Source: an uncultured Mycoplasmatota bacterium (GTDB lineage Bacteria > Bacillota_I > Bacilli_A > RF39 > UBA660). Taken from it: DNA of 33,971 nt. The stretch covers positions 1 through 33,971 of the forward strand of contig UWSL01000004.1 in the NCBI GenBank assembly GCA_900552975.1. The letters run 5' to 3'. The first letter of the stretch is position 1. Each line of letters starts with the position of its first letter. Below, one piece after another: positions 1 through 8,305 of this stretch. The notes under the pieces are model-generated. The model did not search any database and was not told the origin of the DNA. It saw only the letters and a list, made by a program, of their open reading frames with translations. Position numbers and translations under genes: made by a program.

Positions 1-27
1 TTTTTTTCTTTTTTTAACTTTTTTCAA
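1..27 (-). CDS. Possible 5' end of a divergent gene (partial, TTG start)
   Basis: On the minus strand an AGAGGTGA ribosome-binding-like site (about 45-38) is followed seven bases later by a TTG codon at 27-25. The frame stays open to the window edge and would encode a very basic start (Met-Lys-Lys-Val-Lys-Lys-Arg-Lys-Lys). An extended -10 promoter lies just upstream at 64-72. Only nine codons are visible, so no function can be proposed. The stretch is a poly-T tract on the plus strand and could simply be non-coding. Confidence 0.25.
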
Positions 28-63
28 TTTTTACTTCACCTCTATTAAATAGAATATAACTAA

Positions 64-72
64 ATTATAACA
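64..72 (-). promoter_or_regulatory. Divergent extended -10 promoter
   Basis: Reading the minus strand gives TGT directly followed by TATAAT, a perfect extended -10 element, about 20 bases before the AGAGGTGA site of the possible minus-strand gene. No good -35 was found at 16-18 bases. The element supports transcription leaving the window to the left. Confidence 0.4.
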
Positions 73-157
73 GATTTTTTTTATTATGGGGATGATTTGT
101 CTTAATTGGGATGGGAAGTAGACAAAATTGTATTTTTTTAGTAAAAAAAGAAAAAAA

Positions 158-185
158 TTAGCACTCTGGTATTGACAAGTGCTAA
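158..185 (+). promoter_or_regulatory. CIRCE operator 1 (HrcA binding site)
   Basis: An inverted repeat TTAGCACTC (158-166) ... AAGTGCTAA (177-185) matches the CIRCE consensus TTAGCACTC-N9-GAGTGCTAA, except for one base in the right arm and a 10-base rather than 9-base gap. The -35 box TTGACA (172-177) lies in the gap and touches the right arm, so bound HrcA would cover the promoter directly. Confidence 0.85.
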
Positions 186-200
186 TTAAGTGGATATAAT
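172..200 (+). promoter_or_regulatory. Heat-shock operon promoter (sigma-A type)
   Basis: TTGACA (172-177) and TATAAT (195-200) are both perfect consensus boxes with 17 bases between them. Predicted transcription start is about 207, inside CIRCE 2. This very strong promoter is bracketed by two CIRCE operators, which fits a gene set that is repressed by HrcA and strongly induced when HrcA loses activity under heat shock. Confidence 0.9.
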
Positions 201-204
201 CTAT

Positions 205-231
205 TTAGCACTAAAAAAGAAAGAGTGCTAA
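205..231 (+). promoter_or_regulatory. CIRCE operator 2 (HrcA binding site)
   Basis: TTAGCACTA (205-213), a nine-base spacer, and GAGTGCTAA (223-231) fit CIRCE with one mismatch in the left arm. It lies immediately after the -10 box and overlaps the predicted transcription start, so it would block initiation and also sit in the 5' leader just before the hrcA ribosome binding site. Confidence 0.9.
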
Positions 232-244
232 TGGTGGTGACTTT

Positions 245-1243
245 ATGGATGATAGACAAAAAGAGTTACTAAAAGAAATAGTCGAATGTTATATTAATAC
301 TGTAAAACCTGTTGGAAGCAAAGGACTATGTAAAAAATTTAAACTTTCAAGTGCGACAATAAGAAATGAAATGGTCGTTTTGGAAAGCTTGGGATACATT
401 GAAAAGAATCATGTATCAAGTGGTCGTGTTCCATCGGAAAAAGGGTATAAATATTATGTAGAAAACTTGATGAGACCAAAAGAACTTAATGGAGAAGAAA
501 TGTTAAAATTACAGACTATTTTTCATAATCAAGAATTGCAAGTAAGTGATGCAATTTCAAAGTGTATGGAAATAATTAGTGAATTGACTAATTATACTAG
601 TGTAGTTTTAGGTAAAAGTAGTAAAGATAATACTTTACAACAAGTTAGTATAATTCCATTAGATTCCAATCAAGTAGTAGCTTTGGTTTGTACTAATAAA
701 GGAATAGTAGAAAATAAAAAATTTAGGCTTGAAAAAAACATTTTTATTGATGAGCTGGTTAAAACAAGTGAGTTAATTAATAGAATGTTAATTGGCACAC
801 CAATTGATCAAGTAAGTCAAAGATTGGAATATGAAATAAAACCAGTGATATCGAAAAAGATACATCAATATGAAAAAGTATATGAAATATTTTATGATGC
901 CTTTAGTGATTTCGCGAAGAATAGTTCAAATGTTTTCTTTAGTGGTAAGACGAATATTTTAAAACAACCAGAATATGATAACGTTGATGAAATAAAGAAA
1001 ATCATTGCTAAGTTTGAAGATGAATCCTTGGTTAGAAAAATCGAAGAAAAAAGCGACGGCGTAAATGTTTATATTGGCGATGAAAATGAATTTGATTCAA
1101 ATGTTACAGTAATAAAAAGTCATTACAATATAAATGGTGAAGAAGGAACAATAGCAATATTAGGACCCAAAAGAATGGAATATGATAAAGTTGTTGGGTT
1201 GCTAGAGTTCATAAATAAAGAATTAGATGAATATAATAAATAA
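245..1243 (+). CDS. hrcA: Heat-inducible transcription repressor HrcA
   Basis: This 332-residue protein is the repressor that binds CIRCE and shuts off class I heat-shock genes. The N-terminal ~70 residues are a winged-helix DNA-binding domain containing the hallmark VKPVGSK, SSATIRNEM and GRVPSEKGYKYYV segments. The remainder is the GAF-like/dimerisation region typical of the family, ending in the conserved GPKRMEYDKVVGLLEFI. Length is normal for HrcA. The start has GGTGGTGA four bases upstream. It is first in the hrcA-grpE-dnaK-pepF-dnaJ cluster and is preceded by two CIRCE sites, so it represses its own operon. In related bacteria HrcA folding depends on GroE; no groESL is present here. 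Confidence 0.97.
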   Translation: MDDRQKELLKEIVECYINTVKPVGSKGLCKKFKLSSATIRNEMVVLESLGYIEKNHVSSGRVPSEKGYKYYVENLMRPKELNGEEMLKLQTIFHNQELQVSDAISKCMEIISELTNYTSVVLGKSSKDNTLQQVSIIPLDSNQVVALVCTNKGIVENKKFRLEKNIFIDELVKTSELINRMLIGTPIDQVSQRLEYEIKPVISKKIHQYEKVYEIFYDAFSDFAKNSSNVFFSGKTNILKQPEYDNVDEIKKIIAKFEDESLVRKIEEKSDGVNVYIGDENEFDSNVTVIKSHYNINGEEGTIAILGPKRMEYDKVVGLLEFINKELDEYNK

Positions 1244-1298
1244 TTTATGTAAGTAATTTGGACTTACTATAAATAGAACCATAGGAAAGAGATGAATT

Positions 1299-1970
1299 AT
1301 GGAAAAAGAAAAGAAAGATTCACAAGTAATAGATGAAAATATAGAAACTACTACTGATAAGATAAATGAAGAAGTAACTGAGAGTTCTCAAGATAAGGAA
1401 GAAACAGTAAGTAAAGTAGATAATAGTGGTGAATCTAAGCAAGAAATAGGGGATACAACAGAAAATAAAGAGGTTCCTCCTAAGAAAGAAAAAGGATTTT
1501 TTAAGAAAAAAGAAGATCCTGAAAAGATTAAATTGCAAGAAGAAAATAAGCAATTGAATGAAAGAATTATTCGTATTAGTGCAGAAATGCAAAATATGAA
1601 GAGAAGAAATGAAGAAAAGTTATCTAATATGTTGAAATATGAAGGCGAAGAATTTATTAAAAGTTTATTGCCAATTGTAGATAATTTTGAAAGAGCTATT
1701 AATATGGATGATACTAATTTAGAAGATGAAGTTAGTAAATTCCTAAGTGGCTTTAAGATGATTTATGGAAATTTAACAACAATCTTACAAAATAATGACG
1801 TTGTTAATATAGATGTTTTAAATAAACCTTTTGATCCAAATACAATGGAAGCGGTATTAGTTGAGCAGGTTGATGGCGTGGAATCTAATATGGTTGTAGA
1901 TGTATTACGTAAAGGATATACTTATAAAGGTAAAGTTATAAGACATGCTATGGTTAAAGTTAGTAAATAA
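1299..1970 (+). CDS. grpE: Nucleotide exchange factor GrpE
   Basis: This 223-residue protein is the DnaK co-chaperone that speeds ADP release. Residues 1-75 are highly charged and disordered-looking. Residues ~75-120 form the long helical/coiled-coil dimerisation segment (LQEENKQLNERIIRISAEMQNMKRR). The C-terminal beta domain carries the GrpE signature around PFDPNTMEAVLVEQVDG and ends in VLRKGYTYKGKVIRHAMVKVSK. The start is preceded by AGGAAAGAG. The 55 bases after hrcA hold a six-pair hairpin (1249-1254 with 1262-1267) but no T-run, so transcription should continue from hrcA. The acidic tail is longer than in many homologues. Confidence 0.96.
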   Translation: MEKEKKDSQVIDENIETTTDKINEEVTESSQDKEETVSKVDNSGESKQEIGDTTENKEVPPKKEKGFFKKKEDPEKIKLQEENKQLNERIIRISAEMQNMKRRNEEKLSNMLKYEGEEFIKSLLPIVDNFERAINMDDTNLEDEVSKFLSGFKMIYGNLTTILQNNDVVNIDVLNKPFDPNTMEAVLVEQVDGVESNMVVDVLRKGYTYKGKVIRHAMVKVSK

Positions 1971-1996
1971 AAAAATAATAGAAAGAAGAGATTTTT

Positions 1997-3823
1997 ATGG
2001 GAAAAATAATAGGTATTGATTTAGGTACAACGAATTCATGTGTTGCAGTATTAGAAGGTGGCGAACCACATGTAATTCCAAATCCAGAAGGAAATAGAAC
2101 AACTCCATCAGTTGTAGCTTTTAAAGCTGATGGTGATGAATTGGTTGGTGAAATTGCTAAAAGACAAGCAGTTACTAATGTAGATAACACAATTTCATCA
2201 ATTAAAAGAAAAATGGGAACTAAAGAAAAAGTTTCTGCTAATGGTAAAAAATATACACCAGAAGAAATTAGTGCTAAAATTTTGATGAAATTAAAGAAAG
2301 ATGCTGAAAGTTATCTTGGTGAAACTGTTTCAGAAGCAGTTATTACAGTTCCTGCATACTTCAATGATGCACAAAGACAAGCAACTAAAAATGCTGGTAA
2401 AATTGCTGGTTTAGATGTTAAACGTATTATAAATGAACCAACAGCTGCAGCGTTAGCTTATGGTATTGATAAACAAGAAAATGCTCATACTGTTTTAGTA
2501 TATGACTTAGGTGGTGGAACATTCGATGTTTCTATTCTAGATTTAGGTGATGGTGTATTCGAAGTTAAATCAACTGCTGGTAATAATAAATTAGGTGGCG
2601 ATGATTTTGACCAAAGAATTATTGATTACTTAGTAGATGAATTCGAAAAAGAAAATAAAGTAGATTTACGTGATGATAAGATGGCAATGCAACGTGTTAA
2701 AGATGCTGCTGAAAAAGCTAAGAAAGACTTATCAGGTATGACTTCTACACAAATTACTATTCCATTTATTGCTCAAAATGCTAATGGACCTTTAAACTTA
2801 GATGTTACTTTAACAAGAGCTAAATTTGAAGAAATTAATATGGATTTATTTGAAAGTACTTTAGAGCCAGTTAGAAAAGCTTTAAAAGATGCTAAATTAA
2901 AACCAAGTGATATTGATAAAGTATTATTAGTTGGTGGTTCAACTCGTATTCCATATATTCAAGAATTAGTTAAGAAAGAACTTGGACAAGAACCTAGTAA
3001 AGGTGTAAATCCTGATGAATGTGTTGCTATTGGTGCTGCTATTCAAGGTGGAGTATTAACTGGTGAAGTTAGTGATTTAGTATTACTTGATGTAACTCCA
3101 TTATCATTAGGTATTGAAACGTTAGGTAATGTTATGACAGTTTTAATTCCTAGAAATACAACTATTCCAGCAAGTAAGAGTCAAGTATTCTCAACTGCTG
3201 CTGATAATCAACCAGCTGTAGATATTCATATTCTACAAGGTGAAAGACCAATGGTTCAAGACAATAAGACTTTAGGAAGATTCCAACTTGGAAATATTCC
3301 TCCAGCACCTAGAGGAGTTCCTCAAATTGAAGTTAAATTTGATATTGATGCTAATGGTATCGTTAATGTTTCTGCAAAAGATTTAGGTACAGGAAAAGAG
3401 CAAAGTATTACAATTACTTCAAATACTAATTTGACTGATGAAGAAATTGATAAGATGATGAAAGAAGCCGAACAAAATAAAGAACAAGATGAAAAACGTA
3501 AAGAAGAAGCTGATGTACGTAATGATGCTGATTCATTAATTTTCCAAACTGAAAAAGCTATTAAAGATTTAGGCGATAAAGTTGATGCTAAAGATAAAGA
3601 AGCAGCTATGGATAAAGTTAAAGAATTGAAAGAAGCTTTAAATGGTAATGATATTGATGAAATTAAAAAAGTAAAAGATGAATTACAAGAAAAGACAATG
3701 TCATTAGCAACAAAAGTTTATGAAGAGGCAGCTAAGGCTAATCAAACAAATCAAGAAACTGAATCTAGTGATGACAATGACAAACATGATAATGTTCAAG
3801 AAGCTAGTTACGAAGAAAAATAG
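1997..3823 (+). CDS. dnaK: Chaperone protein DnaK (Hsp70)
   Basis: This 608-residue cytosolic Hsp70 chaperone binds exposed hydrophobic peptides in an ATP-controlled cycle with DnaJ and GrpE. The ATPase domain begins with IIGIDLGTTNSCVAV, followed by VYDLGGGTFDVSILDLG and VLLVGGSTRIP. The linker VLLDVTPLSLGIET leads to the substrate-binding beta domain (ending near GIVNVSAKD) and an alpha-helical lid. The C-terminal tail is acidic/Asn-Gln-rich. Length is standard for Gram-positive DnaK, which lacks part of the Gram-negative ATPase insertion. It lies 26 bases after grpE with a modest AGAAGAG ribosome binding site. A hairpin after the gene may lower transcription into pepF. Confidence 0.98.
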   Translation: MGKIIGIDLGTTNSCVAVLEGGEPHVIPNPEGNRTTPSVVAFKADGDELVGEIAKRQAVTNVDNTISSIKRKMGTKEKVSANGKKYTPEEISAKILMKLKKDAESYLGETVSEAVITVPAYFNDAQRQATKNAGKIAGLDVKRIINEPTAAALAYGIDKQENAHTVLVYDLGGGTFDVSILDLGDGVFEVKSTAGNNKLGGDDFDQRIIDYLVDEFEKENKVDLRDDKMAMQRVKDAAEKAKKDLSGMTSTQITIPFIAQNANGPLNLDVTLTRAKFEEINMDLFESTLEPVRKALKDAKLKPSDIDKVLLVGGSTRIPYIQELVKKELGQEPSKGVNPDECVAIGAAIQGGVLTGEVSDLVLLDVTPLSLGIETLGNVMTVLIPRNTTIPASKSQVFSTAADNQPAVDIHILQGERPMVQDNKTLGRFQLGNIPPAPRGVPQIEVKFDIDANGIVNVSAKDLGTGKEQSITITSNTNLTDEEIDKMMKEAEQNKEQDEKRKEEADVRNDADSLIFQTEKAIKDLGDKVDAKDKEAAMDKVKELKEALNGNDIDEIKKVKDELQEKTMSLATKVYEEAAKANQTNQETESSDDNDKHDNVQEASYEEK

Positions 3824-3836
3824 TATTTGATAATGA

Positions 3837-3862
3837 AAAAGTTCTAGGTGACTAGAACTTTT
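3837..3862 (+). terminator. Intra-operon hairpin between dnaK and pepF
   Basis: AAAAGTTCTAG (3837-3847), loop GTGA and CTAGAACTTTT (3852-3862) form a perfect 11-pair stem. Only four Ts follow before a C, so it looks like a leaky terminator or mRNA 3'-end stabiliser. It would let dnaK message accumulate over pepF-dnaJ message. No clear promoter was seen between it and pepF. Confidence 0.6.
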
Positions 3863-3881
3863 CACCAATATTGGAGGATTT

Positions 3882-5684
3882 ATGCAAAAATATAATAGTA
3901 GAAAAGATGTACCTGAAGAATATAAATGGGATTTGACAGATTTTTTTAAGAATGATGATGAATTTAATAAAAGTTTAGAAGATACAAAAAATAAAATTGA
4001 AGCCTTAGTTAATTATAGCGATTGTATTAAAGATGCACATGAAGTTTATGAGTTTTTAAAGAAAAGTGTGGAAGCACTTGCTTTATGGGAAGACTTGTAT
4101 GTTTATTCGTATTTAGTCAACGATCAAGAACTTGGTAATTCTGAAAGTCAAGATAGATTGAATAAAGCACTTCTTTTAAATTCTTTGTATGAAAAAAATA
4201 CAAGTTTCTTTGCTCCTGAACTACTAAAATTAAGTAAGGAAGAATATGATAAACTATTTTGTGATGAACCTAAATTACTTGAATTTAAAGCTGATTTAGA
4301 TAGAACTTATCGTCAAAAGGAACATGTTTTAACAGAAAATGAAGAAAAAATTATTGCTGAATTAACTGGTTCAATGAATAAATATGAACAAATATCTTCA
4401 ACTTTATTAAATTCTTTAAATGATTATGGTAAAATTAAGTTAGATGATGGAACAGTTGAAACAATTGCAACCAATAATTTACGTCGTTTATTAAAAAATA
4501 AAAATCGAGAAATAAGAAAAAAAGTTTATAATAGTTTTTATAAAAAAATAGATCAGTATGAGGATACTTCTGCTTCTTTACTTGGTAGTTATATTGCAAT
4601 GAATGATTCTGTTGCAAAGATTAGACATTATAAAGATTCTTGGGATGAAAAGCTTAATTCACTTAACTTAGATGATAAGGTATATAAAACACTTGTTAAA
4701 ACAACAGAAGACAATTTAGGTGCTTTACAAAAATATTATTCTTTGAAAAAGGATATTTTAGGATTAGATGTTCTTCATTCATATGATTTGAGCTTAGATA
4801 TTACACAAAGTAATCGCGAATATAGTATTTCAGAAGCACAAGATATGGTTCGTCAAGCATTGAAACCTCTTGGTGAAGAATATAGTGCTAAGTATGAAAA
4901 AATTATTAAGAATCGTTACATTGATTATTGTCAATATAAAGGTAAATGTAGTGGAGGATATTCTTTTGCAACTATTAATAGACCTTCGAGAATTTTAATG
5001 AGTTTTAATGGTGATTTAGATGGTATTTCAACTATTGCTCATGAAAGTGGACATAATGTTCATCATCAATTTATTAGTGAAAATAATCCTATGCAATATC
5101 ATGAACAATCTAGTTTGGTTTCAGAGGTTTGTTCTTTAACTAATGAATGTTTGCTTTCGCATTATGTTGTTAAAAATGCGAAAACAAAGGAAGAAAAATT
5201 ACAAGGCCTTTATAATATAATGGGTGTTATTGTTTCTAATTTGTTCGGTTCTGTTAGAGAAGGAAAAATGGAACAAGACATGTATGAATATGTTCATGCA
5301 GGTAATTCTTTAACGAAAGATTATATGGATGCTTTGACAGAAAAATCTTTGAAAAAATACTATGGAAATAGTGTGAAAACAGATAAATATTCAAAATGTT
5401 CTTGGGTTTTAAGAAGTCACTATTATATGCATTTTTATCTTTATAGTTATGCAATTTGTATAAGTGTAGCTACTAATGTAGCAAGTAATATTTTAGCTGG
5501 CTCAAAGGATGCTTTAGATAAGTATATTGAATTTATGAAATGTGGTGGCGATAAGTGGCCAGCAGAAGCGTTTGCAATTTTAGGAATATCTTTAGATGAT
5601 GAAAATGTTTATAAAAAAGCTATTGAATATTTTGAAGAGTTAGTAGATGAGTATAGAAAAATTTATTTCGATAAGGAGGTATAA
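3882..5684 (+). CDS. pepF: Oligoendopeptidase F (M3 family metallopeptidase)
   Basis: This 600-residue protein matches the M3B oligoendopeptidase F family, zinc enzymes that cut short peptides in the cytoplasm. The zinc motif is HESGH at residues 387-391 (TIAHESGHNVHHQF), with downstream glutamates in SLVSEVCSLTNECLLSHY supplying the third ligand. The N-terminal helical region starts with the family-like Y-N-S-R-x-D-V-P-E-E-Y-K-W-D-L segment. No signal peptide is present. The start has GGAGG five bases upstream. It sits between dnaK and dnaJ, two bases before dnaJ, so it is part of the heat-shock transcription unit; a role in clearing peptides made during heat-shock proteolysis is an inference. 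Confidence 0.94.
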   Translation: MQKYNSRKDVPEEYKWDLTDFFKNDDEFNKSLEDTKNKIEALVNYSDCIKDAHEVYEFLKKSVEALALWEDLYVYSYLVNDQELGNSESQDRLNKALLLNSLYEKNTSFFAPELLKLSKEEYDKLFCDEPKLLEFKADLDRTYRQKEHVLTENEEKIIAELTGSMNKYEQISSTLLNSLNDYGKIKLDDGTVETIATNNLRRLLKNKNREIRKKVYNSFYKKIDQYEDTSASLLGSYIAMNDSVAKIRHYKDSWDEKLNSLNLDDKVYKTLVKTTEDNLGALQKYYSLKKDILGLDVLHSYDLSLDITQSNREYSISEAQDMVRQALKPLGEEYSAKYEKIIKNRYIDYCQYKGKCSGGYSFATINRPSRILMSFNGDLDGISTIAHESGHNVHHQFISENNPMQYHEQSSLVSEVCSLTNECLLSHYVVKNAKTKEEKLQGLYNIMGVIVSNLFGSVREGKMEQDMYEYVHAGNSLTKDYMDALTEKSLKKYYGNSVKTDKYSKCSWVLRSHYYMHFYLYSYAICISVATNVASNILAGSKDALDKYIEFMKCGGDKWPAEAFAILGISLDDENVYKKAIEYFEELVDEYRKIYFDKEV

Positions 5685-5686
5685 TA

Positions 5687-6811
5687 ATGGCTAGTAGAGA
5701 TTATTATGAGGTTCTTGGAGTATCGAAAGATGCGACGGATGCGGAGATTAAGAGTGCATTTAGAAAATTAGCGAAAAAGTATCATCCTGATATTAATCCT
5801 TCGAAAGAGGCAGAGGCTAAGTTTAAGGAAATAGGCGAAGCATATGCTGTTTTGAGTGATAAAGATAAGAGACGTCAGTATGATCAATTTGGACATGAAG
5901 CGTATACACAAGGAGCTAGTCAAGGAGGATTCGGTGGTGGTTTCTCTGGATTCTCAGCTGATGATATTGATTTATCAAGTATTTTTGATGATTTGTTTGG
6001 TGGTGGTATGTTTGGTGGTGGTTCATCACGACGTACTAGCCGTAATCGTCCAACTAAAGGCGAGGATTCACTTGTTAAGGTTAAGTTAACTTTTGAAGAA
6101 GCAGTTTTTGGTTGTAAAAAAACAATAAATCTAGATCTTGATACTAAGTGTGAAGCATGTGATGGTGCCGGTGGTACAGGCGAAGAAACTTGCCATACTT
6201 GTGGTGGACGTGGTCGTGTTGTAACACAACAAAGAAGCATGTTTGGGGTATTCCAAACGGAAAGTACTTGTCCAGATTGTAATGGTCGTGGTAAAACATA
6301 CAAAAATACTTGTAAGAAGTGTAATGGAAAAGGACATATTTTAAAAAATAAAGAAATAGAAATTACTGTTCCGGAAGGCGTTGATAATGGTCATCAATTA
6401 AGAATTAGTGGTAAAGGTTCTGCTGGATATAATGGTGGGCCAAATGGAGATATTTATATTGAATTTAAAGTAGCTGATCATCCATTATTTGAAAGAAAAA
6501 ATAATGATGTATATGTTGATGTACCAATAACTATTACTGAAGCAGTTTTGGGCTGTAAAAAGGAAGTACCAACTCTAACAGGTAGTGTTATTCTAGATAT
6601 TGATGCTGGTAGTCAACCAGGTGATCAACTACGTTTGAAAGGTAAAGGTATTAAGGATCCTACAAGTAGTAAAAAAGGCGATATGTATGTTGTTTTAAAT
6701 GTTGTTATTCCAACAAAACTAGATCGTAAACAAAAAGAATTATTTAAAGATTTAGCGGAAACAGACTTAGAAAATGATAGTCAATTTAAAACATTTAAAA
6801 AGTATTTATAA
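5687..6811 (+). CDS. dnaJ: Chaperone protein DnaJ (Hsp40)
   Basis: This 374-residue class I Hsp40 delivers substrates to DnaK and stimulates its ATPase. In order it shows a J domain (residues 1-70, with the HPD motif in KKYHPDINPS), a Gly/Phe-rich linker (~75-115), a zinc domain with four intact CxxCxGxG repeats (CEACDGAG, CHTCGGRG, CPDCNGRG, CKKCNGKG), and two C-terminal beta domains. AAGGAGG lies in the end of pepF, 2 bases before this gene, so the two are probably translationally coupled. It is the last gene of the operon and is followed by a terminator. Confidence 0.97.
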   Translation: MASRDYYEVLGVSKDATDAEIKSAFRKLAKKYHPDINPSKEAEAKFKEIGEAYAVLSDKDKRRQYDQFGHEAYTQGASQGGFGGGFSGFSADDIDLSSIFDDLFGGGMFGGGSSRRTSRNRPTKGEDSLVKVKLTFEEAVFGCKKTINLDLDTKCEACDGAGGTGEETCHTCGGRGRVVTQQRSMFGVFQTESTCPDCNGRGKTYKNTCKKCNGKGHILKNKEIEITVPEGVDNGHQLRISGKGSAGYNGGPNGDIYIEFKVADHPLFERKNNDVYVDVPITITEAVLGCKKEVPTLTGSVILDIDAGSQPGDQLRLKGKGIKDPTSSKKGDMYVVLNVVIPTKLDRKQKELFKDLAETDLENDSQFKTFKKYL

Positions 6812-6834
6812 AAGGTGAAAAAATTCACCTTTTT
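6811..6834 (+). terminator. Terminator of the heat-shock operon
   Basis: AAAGGTGAA (6811-6819), loop AAAA and TTCACCTTT (6824-6832) form a nine-pair stem followed by a T-run to 6834. It overlaps the dnaJ stop codon. Confidence 0.8.
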
Positions 6835-6868
6835 GTATGTTTGAAAAAATTATAGTAAAGGTGTTATC

Positions 6869-6897
6869 TTGTATTTTAAACTACTTCTTGCTATACT
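6869..6897 (+). promoter_or_regulatory. Promoter of the surface-protein gene at 6921
   Basis: TTGTAT (6869-6874), 17 bases, then TATACT (6892-6897) preceded by TGC (6889-6891), an extended -10. Transcription would begin near 6904, only a few bases before the AAAAGGTGA ribosome binding site. Confidence 0.7.
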
Positions 6898-6920
6898 ATT
6901 TTTAGAAAAAGGTGACTTTT

Positions 6921-8213
6921 ATGGGTGAGTTAAGAGGTGCTAAGAGTAAAGAAAAGTTAGTTATTGTTTTTTTTATTATTTCAGCTATTGTAGTTGGAAT
7001 GGCTTTTTATGTATTATTTTTGAAAAAAGAAGTTACTGATGAGGTAGAAGCGGTTGTTTTAAATGCTGGTGATTTAGCGATAAATTATTTAGATGGAAAT
7101 GAAATTAATATTGTAAAACCAAAGAATGATGAGTATAAATATATATTTTCAGTAACCAATACAGGAGTTAGTAAGCTTTATTATTCAATCTATTTAGATG
7201 AAGTAGAGGAAGATTTGGATAAGGTTAATGTTGTATTAGAAAGAGAAAATGGTGATACAATTTATAATAATACTTTAAAGGGTGGACGTAATTTATTAGT
7301 TAAATTAAATAATATAGAAGTTTCTGTGACGGAGCGTTTTGTGCTAAAAATAAATAATGATAAAAATAAAAAAAGTATTAAAGCTAAAATATTAGTTGTT
7401 AATGAATCAATCAGTGAAGAAACTTTTGCAGATACGATTTTGGATAGTAATGATTTATCTTTAAAACATACAACACCAGGAGTTGATTTGGCAGTTTCAC
7501 ATGAAGGTTTAGTGCGTGATGAAGATGAACTGGGTACAACTTATTATTTCAGGGGTAAAGTAGAAAATAATTATTTACAAATTGGCGATTATTTATTTAG
7601 AATTGTTCGTATAAATGGTGATGGAACAGTGCGAATTGTGTTAGACCAAAGTATCTCTTTACAAACACCTTTTAATAGCGAAAATATAAATGTGGCAGAT
7701 ACAGTGTTATTTAATAATAGTTTAGTTTATCAAAATTTAAATAATTGGGTAGATAGTAATCTTTCTTTATATAAAGATTATTTTGTAGAAGGTGATTTCT
7801 GCTCTGACAATAATTTTATTAATTATAATGGAGATATGAAAAATTCGAATGTTTATCAAAGAATTTTTGTAAATGCTAATCCATCATTAAAATGTAATGG
7901 TCAAGTGAGCAAGTTAAAAGTTGGCTTGTTAAGTGCTGATGAAGTTGTTTTTGCTGGAGCTATTAAAGATAGTGAAAATAAAAAATTTTATTTGTACAAT
8001 CCAACGATTTTAGGTGATTCGTGGACAACAAGTTCAAGTGGCATGGATAATGCTAATAATTTTTATATGATAAATATTACAAAAGATGGTGGTTTAAAAG
8101 CTCGTAATTTAGTTAATATTAGTTTAGGAGTACGTCCAGTTTTAAATTTAAGTGTTGCTTCGCATGTTAAAGGAGAAGGAACCAAAAATAATCCTTATGT
8201 TTTAGTTTCTTAG
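6921..8213 (+). CDS. Membrane-anchored surface protein with FRG-NNY/RIVRINGDG module
   Basis: This 430-residue protein has one N-terminal membrane segment (residues 12-34, IVFFIISAIVVGMAFYVLF) after a short basic tail, and a large, presumably external remainder. Residues ~40-170 look beta-rich, with an Ig-like stretch (YKYIFSVTNTGVSKLYYSIYL). The C-terminal ~240 residues hold TYYFRGKVENNY, FRIVRINGDGTVRIVLD and a closing LGVRPVLNLS...GTKNNPYVL. I recognise this module from many surface proteins of uncultured gut Firmicutes but know of no biochemical function. The ATG at 6921 is chosen over the upstream GTG at 6912 because AAAAGGTGA ends five bases before it and the GTG lies inside that site. 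It appears monocistronic. Confidence 0.75.
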   Translation: MGELRGAKSKEKLVIVFFIISAIVVGMAFYVLFLKKEVTDEVEAVVLNAGDLAINYLDGNEINIVKPKNDEYKYIFSVTNTGVSKLYYSIYLDEVEEDLDKVNVVLERENGDTIYNNTLKGGRNLLVKLNNIEVSVTERFVLKINNDKNKKSIKAKILVVNESISEETFADTILDSNDLSLKHTTPGVDLAVSHEGLVRDEDELGTTYYFRGKVENNYLQIGDYLFRIVRINGDGTVRIVLDQSISLQTPFNSENINVADTVLFNNSLVYQNLNNWVDSNLSLYKDYFVEGDFCSDNNFINYNGDMKNSNVYQRIFVNANPSLKCNGQVSKLKVGLLSADEVVFAGAIKDSENKKFYLYNPTILGDSWTTSSSGMDNANNFYMINITKDGGLKARNLVNISLGVRPVLNLSVASHVKGEGTKNNPYVLVS

Positions 8214-8257
8214 ATGTAAAATTGAGTAAATTCTTAATTAAGTTTTTATGAGAAGTC

Positions 8258-8286
8258 TTTAACTTGAAAAGTAATAATGATATTAT
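8258..8286 (+). promoter_or_regulatory. Promoter of the 8306-9630 pair
   Basis: TTTAAC (8258-8263), 17 bases, then TATTAT (8281-8286) with TGA directly upstream (8278-8280). The predicted transcription start, near 8293, coincides with the start of the ribosome binding site GAAGGTGA, giving an exceptionally short leader. Confidence 0.6.
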
Positions 8287-8305
8287 AGTGGTGAAGGTGA
8301 TGGAT

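Noticed and set aside
1249..1267. Hairpin GTAAGT/ACTTAC between hrcA and grpE as a terminator
   Set aside because: Only six pairs and no T-run; likely a processing or chance structure, so the operon should continue.
5920..6303. 127-residue minus-strand reading frame inside dnaJ
   Set aside because: It is the mirror of the Gly-rich and Cys-repeat coding in dnaJ, with no ribosome binding site or promoter and odd Pro/Ser-rich composition.
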